Shown here: piece by piece, positions 12,401 to 24,400 of the stretch
Layout: each line of letters begins with the position of its first letter
Position numbering within the stretch: the first letter of the stretch is position 1
DNA from: Owenia fusiformis
Taxonomy: Eukaryota; Annelida; Polychaeta; Sabellida; Oweniidae
Length of the DNA stretch: 64,000 bases
Direction: 5' to 3'
NCBI GenBank assembly: GCA_903813345.2
Contig: CAIIXF020000010.1
Location: forward strand, 21,401,181 to 21,465,180
Notes under the pieces: model-generated
What the model was told of the DNA's origin: nothing
Seen by the model: only the letters and a program-made list of their open reading frames with translations
Databases searched by the model: none
Program-made: the position numbers and the translations under genes

Positions 12401-15400
12401 TACATGCAACAGTAGCTTTGTTTGAAAATTGATTTTATTCATATTTGAATAACAGATCTTAGATTAATCAACTTCTCTTTTCCAGGCCAAAATATCAGTT
12501 CAAGTAAAAGTAGGGACAAAGAGTTTGCCTCTGCTTCTAGTGAGCTCACAACAATGCTGAATCAGCAGAAAGCCATGTACAATGAGGAGAAAAAGACATT
12601 GGAGGTAATATACTTCTTGATCATTGTAACAATAACTGATGAGATAAGTTTTGTCCTAAGCCTTGACATAACCTTAACTTTATTTTTCAAGCCAAATGTT
12701 CAATAATACCAATCACCACACAAAAGGCATACAATCACAATAAAATACATGTATTCACTGTACAATGTACATATTTCTTGAAAATTAATAAATTTTTCCC
12801 TACTTTTTACTTTCAAAAAGTTTTAACATTACATTACACAAATCCACATGTTTAATTTAAAATTGCAATTTTATCCTAAATTAGAATGCAGGTTAACTAA
12901 TTTTTTTTATCAGAAAATACAGCATTATCAGATTTAGCAATATGCTTCAATATTATAATGACCCTACAACGATAAATCAATGTACATGAAGGTGATGCTA
13001 GAGACAGAACAAGAAGAAACCAAGGAAAGAGAGAAGGCTGAGAAACAACTGAAGATGGACAATATCAGGAAGAAACATGAGAAGCGGATTCTAGAGTGGC
13101 TTTTTGGAAAAGGATGTGAGTATATATGTTCTGTCATATCAAATTCAACTTATAGAAAACATGTAGCATAATCAGTAAAAATTCTTTTACTTTTAGAACA
13201 GTCGTATATTTCGCATATTTCCACACAAAGGTTATGATAATGATAATTCGCTACATGAACATATTTTATTTTCAGATAAATTGGAATCTCACCCAGAAAA
13301 ATTAAAGAAGCATTTTAGAAAGCATGTTGCTCCTACAATTATTGAGAATGTTCCGTTGCTAGATATGCTTCCATGTATAACATGCCTCTCAGCAAATGAT
13401 AAGGTTAGTCTCAAAATTGTTCTCATGTGTAATCTGTTTTATTTGAAGTATAATATCAATATTTCTGTGATAATATCAAATGCAAAAGCAAAGCTTTCAT
13501 GAAGGCCAAGAAAATGTTATTAGGCTGGAGCTGTGTGAGGTGAACACCTAATGGTGTTCATTTGCTTACTCCAATGGTGCTTCTAGAATAATGTACAGAA
13601 ACGTGTAACTTAGAAATATGTTAAAAAGAGAAAATCTGGCATAGAAACATTTACTGATTGTCCATCCAATATGGCTCTTTGGCAAAGCCCAGGACACCAT
13701 TGCTTGGCCCAATTGATATTGTTGCTGACTTTTGTATTTAGGAACAACTGAAATCCATCTATTGGCAGAATGGGCAGGCTGAGGCCATGGTCCTTTTCTT
13801 CGACATGCTTTTACAGCGATATGATTGGATGGACCAGCTGGGAGCAGCTTTAAGATATCCTGCTGTTAATCAGACATATCTAGCTGACATGCTTAACCCA
13901 AGTGGACAGGGTGAGACAATAAACATTTTATTTATTTAGGAAAGTATTATATACAATTATTGACCTCTCCAGAGGTTTACTGTCAAAATTATATCCCGAG
14001 ACTGTAAACCGAGACCGTCGGTTTACAGTCTCGGGATATAATTTTGACAGTAAACCTCTGGAGAGGTCTATAATTGTTTTGTTAGTCCGAAGAATATCTT
14101 ATATTTTTCTGACCCTTGAAGTTGACTTGAAGTTGGATCCAGACCCTCGAGACGTTCATGTTGTATTTCAGTATATCGGCAGTAAGTTCACTCAATGGAG
14201 TCAAATTACTCTCCTGGGCGAAGTCCACTAAAAGCTTTGTACAAAGTTTTAGATTTTTCTTCGTATTTTGACTGTCTTTACTCTCTAAGAGACTAATAAT
14301 ATCCTCATCTTCAACATTTTTGGAACGGCTAGTGCTAGCGGCGGCCATTTTATCGTCTGATAATGACGTCATTTTAGTGGAATGCTGGGAATATTATTCA
14401 CCGGCAATGCATTGCGCGGTGTACAGTTAAAATTATTCACCGCTCGTTGACCAATCAAAATCGAGTATTTCAACTGAGGTACTAACTATAAATATTGTAA
14501 TGTATGTGACTCAGTAGTCTAATGTATTAGGACTTAGTCCTACCAAATTATCGCATCTTACTTCAAGACATGTACAGTATACGAGTATTATATGTTTTCA
14601 CTTGACATTCTGTTAGTTATCACCATCCATTGTCAAAAACCATGCTTAGTTACCTGACTACAAGTCTCTTGTAAATATCTTTCTATCTGGTTACAGGTTG
14701 GGATCCTATGTTATCGTTCCAAGCATTCTATGACCAGGCTGACAATAGTGTGGAAGACCTTGTGCGCATAAGGTATAACCTACATACAGTATTTTATGTT
14801 ACAATCATTATCCCATCGAACGAAGTTCGGAGGGATATAGGGAACGCCTCCGTCCGTCCGTCCGTCCGTCCGTCTGCATAACGCCCCATCATAATATCGA
14901 AACGGGGATATATCAGTATTTTAAACAGTTTAAATACTAATATGAATATTACATTTTTATGTAAAAAATTTTTTAAGTGAACATTCCTTCCAAAAGATTT
15001 TTTCATTTCCTCTGAATGTTTAACTACACGATCACGGAGACCCTTCTCATACTTTATTTCCCTGGTGTTGGTGGTTTGGAGTGACTAGATAGTTTGCACT
15101 TTTAATGCTCTACTTGCTTTTCCTGCTTTTCCTCCTTTTCCTCTTTGCATGCTTAATCCCCTTTGTGGTTTGCACTTTCACCTTTTATTGACTTTGTGTA
15201 CCAATATTGATGTGGCTGAGTTGGAGTAATTTGGTAAGTGGTCCGAAAATGACTTTAAACTATACAAAATTTTTCCGGTTTATACACATGGTGTATAGTC
15301 TAAATAGTCCATTAATCCCATACCCTAACAGGTTAAACAATAATTTTTTTAAATAAAATAAATATACATATGATTTTTATCCCATCGAACGAAGTTCGGA

Positions 15401-18400
15401 GGGATATAGGGAACGCCTCCGTCCGTAATGAACTAAAGACCAAGAATAGGAAAAAGAAACCAACAAAATTCTGTAAAATACTATTTGAAAACAAAGCAGT
15501 AGAAGTAATCAACATTGCAAATATCTTAAGAGATGAAGAAGTGATCAAGACAATACCTTCAAGTATCAAAAATAAGGAACCACCAGGGATTGTCTATATA
15601 TACACAAAACCAATAAGGAATAAATTTTTCAACTATAGTGAGATTACAGAAAGTATCGACGAAGGCAACAATACAGGAGAATGTGATTGTAATACATCTG
15701 AATTTAAGGATGAAGACCATGGTCACGTCATAACAGGAAATCTGAAGATTATACAAAATTCAAAATTGAGAAAGCTATTTAGTAAAGGTCCTGGCTATAG
15801 AGAAAAACGAAACATTAACTTCAGGAAAGCAAAAGAAGAAATAAAGAAAGGAATAGATGAATATGCAATAAGTTGGACAAAAAATGAAAAAGTTTCAAAA
15901 GTATACTTAAATGAATGGAAAAATACTGTAATGGAAAAGGTTAAACAAAAGATTGAGTTACTTCAAAATACAAAATTTAGACATATTAAAAATCCAAAGC
16001 AGACACTAAAGGACCATAATGCTATGGACGAACTCAATCAACTCAAGGAAAAATATGCCATTGTACCTATTGATAAGGCAGCAAATAATATTGGGTTTAT
16101 GTGCAAACAATACTACATAAAGAAGATTAAAGAGGAAATTGGGAGTGACACCTATCAAAGGATAGAAGATAAAGGAGAAGAAGATATAGTGGAGGAAATC
16201 AAAGAGACAATGAAAACAAAATTCAAGATTGAACCGGGAGAAGAACAAAATATTATACCAAGGATTCATCTTACAATTAAAATGCATAAACAGCCAATTA
16301 AATTTAGATATATCATTGGCTCTAAGAAAAGTTCTGTAAAACCAGCTGCCAAAAAACTGACCAAAATTCTTAAACTAGTGCAATATACTAACAAAAGATA
16401 CTGTGAGAAGATTAAGGATTATACAGGTGCCAATAGGATGTGGATCAGTGACAATAACCAAAATATGTTAGATAACATTAAAAGTGTAAAAGAGAACCCC
16501 CGATAAGGAGAGCTTTTTAGAAGGACATTGCTTTTTTATTCTGGACGTGATCATCATGGAAATTTGACACCTTTTTAGAAATGAGGTGAATTTTGACATC
16601 CTGAAATATTATATCTGGATGATTAAAACTTCCGTTTCTAGAACGTTTTTTGTAAAACGATGAAATTCAATGTTCTATTTTGACCGTTACTTTCGATAAA
16701 GTGCAATACGTTTCCTTCAACTGTACATGCGAAATAAAATATGTCTAAGAAGGATTGTGATGCAAAGTCTTAGTTTCGTAAAGGAATTGAGGGGCGTGGT
16801 ACCAGAAGTATGCTTAAAGAATTTTCTAAGAAGTTGTTCCACTATGGTCGTCATTCTCATTAGAAGAGTCTCGGAATTTTATACAAGTCATAGATAGAGG
16901 GCGTTTCACAGATCAAATAAGTTCATCTTTGGATAAAACTTGGTCATTTTTGAAAATCATTCAAATGCCCAAAATTAGATGTCTCTCCTGGACAATCAGT
17001 AATGTCACAGTAAAAGATTATCCTGTGCTATTTTGGTTTCAGGTACATAACAGCTGGATATAGAACTGATGTCTTAGAGGAGTGGGACACATATATCTCC
17101 CGCTGTATATTCCCCGGAAATGTTTTTTGTTCAGTGTTGAAATAGTAAAGACTGTCCGAATATCTTGCTATAGAATGAATGCAGCAGACGTAGAATATTT
17201 CATTGCCAAATGTTTATGAATTTTTCGAAAATAATGAAAATGAGAACACTGAAATCTTCACTTATGAAACCGAATGCTCGTTTTTGAATATGGGGTATAC
17301 CCCTAGGGAAATATGATATCCTTTATCATATTTCCCGAGGGATATACCCCATATACAAAACCTCCCATGACATAACCCTTATGCATTGTGGTTAAAAAAT
17401 AAATAATGATAGTCAGGGTCGGGATTTGAACACGAACCTTTCAGAAAATTAAAGGGAAGACAATTTCCAACGCGCTATCATATGCGCCAAACGATCATTG
17501 TATTATGATTTATGTCTTTAACTATTCACGTTTGAATTAGGTACACGATTGAAAAGCGTATGAAGTCTACATTTTTAAAATCAAAGAATTCGAGCGTTCC
17601 TACTTTAACCTCAAGACTGTTGGCATCAGGCTTCTTATCTTAGCAATTCAACCAGTTGTTAGAGTAGATAGTCCAGGGTGTAAAGCAAAACTAGAGCGTT
17701 CTCAAATCTAGTAGAAACATATAGTTTTTCAATACATACAAACATTGATTGGTTGTTGTATTTTTCTTCTTTGAAAAAGTATATTTCAAGATAAATTAAT
17801 TATTTATTTTGATATATTTATTTGCCAAAAATTAACGTTGGCACATGTTTTATTATCCAATGCGTCGACATGCATTGTATAAAATATGAATGAAATAAAA
17901 AAAATCATAAATAATTTCTTGAAAACAACGTTACATACAAATAATCATAATCATGATTTTCGGGGCTGGTACAATTTGGTTAAAAAGCGTTTCAAATAAT
18001 ATAAAATAGTCTTGCCCCATTATCACTCGGGATCAGCTCGATTACGCTGATGACCGTTTCGGTAACATAATGTCGGAACCTCGAAGGAACGATTTTTCTT
18101 TTTTCCTTATTCCACGCGTTGTTGGCAAAATTCCCATGATATTTTTTATAAAAAACGTGCGTTAGTATCATATGTTTAAAAAATGTACATGTTTGCGAAC
18201 AGATAGTTAGTTCAGAGGACAACAGAACCATGATTCAATACCTCATTTAAGTTACTTAAACGGGATGGGTTAGATATGCAGATCCGTTTACGTAACTTAA
18301 GTGGTGTTTTAAATCGACGATTCTGTAGTCTTCTGAACTAATTGTTCGCAAAGGTGTACATTTTCTTAAAGACACACATTTTTTATAAAAATATCATGGG

Positions 18401-21400
18401 AATTTTGCCTACAACGCCTGGAATAGGAAAAAAGAAAACTCGACCTTCGAGCCTGCGATATTTTGTTGCAAGCGTAATCGAGCGGATCACCAGTTATATT
18501 AAAAAATCTCATCGCGAGCATTAATGTCAAGTCATCAGTTAGATTAATAGAAATATAACGTTGAGAACATTAAACGCATCGTTGAGAAATCAAACATATA
18601 TACTTCAATAATAATTGACGATTTATAAATAACATTGCAAACAAATGTAGATTATAACTTACATGATGTATAAAGTCATACAACGATTTCCATAAAACAA
18701 AAGAATAGATAAAATAACCTATACTTTTGCTTGAGGCGCGTATGATGCTTATCATACATATTGTAGAAAGTGGTATTCGAAGCCATCCCTGGGGGGTATC
18801 TCACATATGTACACGTGGTTCTGATAAGACAGACGAATGAGCCAAGTAGCCTCCTTGATAGAAAAGGGTTGATGAAGCAACGGACTCCCAACCAATCGAC
18901 CATACTTGGACTAATAGCGAAAAGCTTGACTCCAAGACGAACATTTTGGTTGTGGAATATTTAAATCTAAAATATCTCAAGTGCTCCACTGTTGAATGCA
19001 TGTTAGCATACATGTATATATAAGAAAAAACTATGAGCTTTGTTTAGAACACTAGGAGCAGACGCTCATATTGTATTAACATTTTTGAATCTTAGATAGC
19101 TTTCGCGAATTCAACTACCAGCCGCTATCGGATCAACCTCCTATTGTATGACTCATTTGACATATTCAAATGAGTCGAAATAGTTTGTTACGCCGTCATC
19201 TGATAGGTAGCATTTTACTGTGACATGCTAGTGCTAGGTAAAATATGGATTCAAAGTGATTCACAATTCTCCTTTAAATATTTGGAAAGAGGGTTAGCAT
19301 ATGATAACTTGATCAGAGAAGTTAAAAAAGAATATTCATTTTACATATAAAGTCAGAAAAGCCATTTTTCGGTATGTTAGAATTCCCGTTTAAAGTTAAC
19401 CTGTTCATAATGGTGCAGAATTATGGTCCACCAAGTAATGGTTGTAACATACGTCGTATTTATTTGTCAGATGCAGTGTAAAGGTAACAGATATGTAATT
19501 AGGTCCCTATCAAAACCAAGAGAGGGAGGACCCTTAGGGTTATTATAGTACACGATCCTGTACAGTTCCCTTTAAATACGTGAACTTGATAATAAGGCAG
19601 CTTTATGGTAAAACTCTTTATCGTATGATCTGTAGAATGAAGCCTTCTGATTGGTCAGTTTTTGTGCTGTACCAATCTGTATTGTTACTGAGATTGTCAG
19701 CATTGATCATCTCCGTCGCAATACAGAAAACATTGGTACGGAGGGGACATTCTCAGATGCAATACAGATGATCACACGATAAAAACGTTATAGAATGATT
19801 TGAAGTGCAATACAGGATATATTCTGTCTCGATATTCTGTATTGGCACTCGACTTCGTCTCGTTCCAATACGTAATTTCTCGAGCAGAATATATCCTGTA
19901 TTGCACTTCAAATCATATGATAACTTATAGTATTTGTACGTATAGTATTACTAAAAGTTAACACAGTTACAGGTACTTGTAAAGTAGGCTCTCTGATATT
20001 AAATAATTTATTGATGATATTTCAGGTTTCATCGACGAACATAACTATTTTAAAACATACGCATTCCCATTTAATGGTACCAACTACATGATGCTATGTT
20101 ATTTATGAGTCATGGGATGCACAATGTGAAATGCAAATTCAGAATTGCATAAATATGTTTCAAAAAGTACAGGGTATTCTGAAGCGTATCGCATCTTTAT
20201 GTACTGCAATAATGCCTGGGTCACATTTGCACATTGTATTCAATTTTGAACAAATTACTCAATCGCCCGGGCGCCGTAGCGAAAATCGGAGCAAATGTGA
20301 CCAGGGCATAAGTAAACGATAGTACACTACAATGTTATATGGGTCAATGTCCTGCAAATTGATGAGCAGAATGGGATTTTCCAGATTCTTTGTGGATTTT
20401 CTATTTTCAAGAATATTTTTAAAGTAATTGTACTTAAATACTTATATAGACCATTTTCTCATAATTTCAGTCATGATCCACTTCAAATGGGAAATAACCC
20501 ATTTACTGAGGAAATGTAAAGAAAATCTAAATATGATCTGTCATATCTGAAAATATATCCTATCGCTAAGATATTGAAACATAGCCTATATAACTGAAAT
20601 AAGTATACCACTGTAGAAGTGCATTCTGGGAACTAATAAATATAAACCGAAGAACAAGGTTTATTTTTTGTTACACAGACTGTTGTGTTCCTCGAATGAG
20701 CGGAGCGAATGAGGAGTTCCGACACTTCAAAATGTTCATGATTTCCTTGAATCAAGTGACGTCATAAATGGTTCCGGCATGATTTGCTAGAATCAAGCCA
20801 CGCCATAAATGGTTTGAGATCAACATCGGCATCTTTGAGTTGGCTATGGGATATTTTTATGGTTTTTAATTGTTATGATTGTGTTCGAATCAACTGTAAT
20901 TGAACTTAGAGTGGCATAATAAGATTATATAATGGTTCATTCTGTATATCGTGCATTTTATACTCTCGTGAGAATATAATATATTTACTCGTTCGCTACG
21001 CTCACTTCTGAATATATCATATACTCACTCGAATATAAACACGATATACAGAAAGACCCATTATATAACCTCGTAATATACAATATGGACACACCTTTTT
21101 TAAAACTCGTAATTGAACGTGTACAATAATGGTCCTCTGTGGATAATTTGTACTGTTTATTTGGCCAACTGAGTATAACGGTTCATGGGAAATGATTTTT
21201 ATAAGGTCCCTTAAAAAGTTTATTCAGAGAGAGGCAGTAATTACTAATCACGTAGGCCGAAATGTTTCACGTAAAGGTTCTCAAAACGTGTAACTAAACT
21301 TCTGTAATATCCTCGAGAATCGTAAAGATAGCCATGAGGTTTTATTTTATTTTTATCATTGGCTAGGCAAAGGTTGACTTTTTGACCCGGCTTTGAACTG

Positions 21401-24400
21401 CAACACGCATTAGTGAATACGTGTCTTTATATAATTCATTACATAATAAAACTAAGAGTAATCCCCAGAGTGAATAATGAATGTGAAAGCGTAGGTACAG
21501 GTTCACGGTGTTATAGCATGACGGTTACGCCACCTCTGAAAACGATGTTGGACAGCTACGTTCACTGATTTATCCAATAAAATGGCCGCGATGGAAGAGA
21601 AAAGTAAGGTTGGTGCATTATTTTCTACTACTGTGTATCAATGAAAAGAAGAACGATTTATGTAAGCATCGCATTCGGTGATACATTCGGTAATGTATAT
21701 TTTGAATGTAGTCTTTGCAAATTCATGCCCGGGGATAACATGAAATAAGAGAAAAACTGTCGAGTTTGAAATTCAAAACTACACAAAATTTTAGTAATTT
21801 GTTTATTTTTGTTGTTAGGGCATGGTCTACACTGCCTAAAAACCCTGTGGTATATATGTTGATGTACGGTTACGCGAACCTGATTCAAATATGAAACCCC
21901 GATTCATTGTTGTTAATTTTGTCATCTTGATCCTAAATCTTCTTTTGCCTCTTCATTGCTATCTTTTACACTTTCATCGGTTTCATAAATAAAGCAAGCA
22001 ACAGTTTTTTCCTTGCCATATAGAGGCTGAAACAAGAGCGTCTCTTGCGAGTCCTGAGAACAAATATTGAAAATTCAATATTCTATTTCTTACCCATTAT
22101 AACAATAACATGGATAGAGGCTATCAGATCTAGCAACCTTGACTTGACAGATGTGCATGCACGTTACCGTCCGCTAAATATCTTATGTACAACTAATACA
22201 ATACGTTACCGTCGAATTCGATAGAAGTCATACGTAGTCGTCTAACGACATTGCGTTTGAAACCTTATTATTTACGTTATACACCACGTTCCCGTTCTGG
22301 GTTTGTCATTTTATGCCTTGTTTATACACAGTTTACCTACAATTAATATTCAGTGGCTCTGAGGCACATGTACTGAGAAAACACGAGAATGGACCAAAAA
22401 TTATAAACTTGGATATCTCAGTCGGTAGGTTTACAGCTTATATTCTGTTCCTTGTAGACCACCTGGCAGATTTGACCCAGTCTTTATAACCATCCATATA
22501 TACGTCACCGAATGGAACTAGTTTAAAAGGAAATCTTATCTGTGAATATTGCCTACAGGCGAGAAAGAGTACATGCTGCCTTTCCAATCCGCCATTTTTT
22601 GTTATCGTTACAGCAAAATTTTGCAAATCGCCTTGACGTAACCGTCATGCTATAACACCGTGAGGTAGAGGTATTCAACGCTTTTGCGAGGATCATTTGT
22701 ACCGTTGGGTTTGGTGAATATACACTGACAGAAACTAGAATGCAGTGCGCCAGGTGTGATTGTTCGTTGAAGAAAGTGGCAAGAAACAAAGATTTGACCT
22801 TCGATGACTTTCTCAAGATAAAAAAGTCAAAAAGGTATTTTTCAACTTGCTTCAAAAATGGGATCTTTCAAAATCTTCTACAAGTTCTCAGAAGTTCGAA
22901 TCTGAATTTACAGTCTGTTAAACTGCTTCAAATACAATAGTCCATGGTATGACTTCCGAATATGAGGGATCCGTGGCACACTATAGCGCAGCAACATTTG
23001 AAGCAATATTTATGAAGATGTATATGTCTTCATTCTTATGAAATAACATTTGATGGAAAAACTTCCGGCTTTCGGGTCGAAAAATGTCTCATAACAAACG
23101 TAAAAAAATTGATTCTAACTTTTATACATCTTATAAGACACAGACCGTTATTCTAAGCATACGAACAAAAATAGACTATCACAATGTTAAAATATACTAT
23201 AATTTTACTCTAATTGTCGGTGCTTAATAATTGTTAATTACGCAAGTGTGTTTTTCAGATTCTGTTTGATTTTTCAAATATGAGCCAAGCCAATTCAACA
23301 AAATTGTGTTTATCTCAAAACGTATTGAGACCCATTTTGGGAAAAACTAGCATAATTTAAGCATTTGTCATTCTAATATAAAAGTGATTCATTTGTAGCA
23401 TTTATCTTTTTAATACCTGAGAAACAATACAAAACGTCGATACACTGATTACATAATTTTTGGGCATTGATAATAACCTCAAACTCATGGCCTAGAAACC
23501 TAAAATCATATATTTAAAATCATTTTGTATTATTTTCCGTTGCATTGTGTACTCCAAATTGTGTTTCTTTTTCAGTAATTTTTGACCTCTGTTAATGGCA
23601 GGCATAATTCAGCCTAAAAGCCGGAAGTATATTAAACGGTTATAATAACAATTATTCGGGAACATATGTAGGTATGTCAATGTTAGGTCAAATATCGCTG
23701 CGCTATAGTGTGCTACCAGCTCCTTTATTAGACGTCCTAGAGATTTCATACCATAGACTACAAGCGGTTTAACCTGAGAAATAACAAATCTAGAGGTGCA
23801 TACCAATGACATTTCGTCCAATTATTTCCAAATTGTTACAATTGCATTTTCGCTGATATTAAGAAATCAGAGGTTGAAGTTTAGGTCTTCATAACTTTTG
23901 AGTAGTAATTTTTAAAAACTCATTTTTTCGTACAGGTAATCATGTGTATATGAACGCCTTACAGAGCAAAAATCACTAATTAACAATAAATACTTTTGAA
24001 CAAAATACTCAATCGGCCGGGCGCCGTAGAGAAAATCAGAGCAAATGTGACCAGGGCATAAGTAAAAATATATATGATTGATGATGCTGACTTGGCATGA
24101 AAAGCATTTGCAAAGATAAAAACAGAATCATAACATGAGAGTGGAGATATTTTATTAGCATGGACAAGGAGTGAAAATTAACATCTATAGAAACCTATTA
24201 CTTCAAAAAGAACATGACATGAAGGTGGAATAAGCATTTGAAGAAAATGAGGAATAAATTAAATGTATCATTATGATTTGTTGAATTAGCATTTGTAGAA
24301 AGTAAAGATTTAGCAATTTGGCATGAAGGGGAAACAAGCAAATATATATATCATCAAATATACAGGAAATAAACATTAAAATAAGCAGTAAAAGGGTATT

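Noticed and set aside
13276-13910. CARD exons as a separate nested gene
   Set aside because: They join PDCD7 exons on both sides in matching phase, same strand and with short introns, and have no own start or stop; still listed as the refuting alternative for the main finding.
22553-22940. 100- and 66-codon ORFs on opposite strands
   Set aside because: They lie at the border of two TIR elements, overlap each other and show no motif or splice context.
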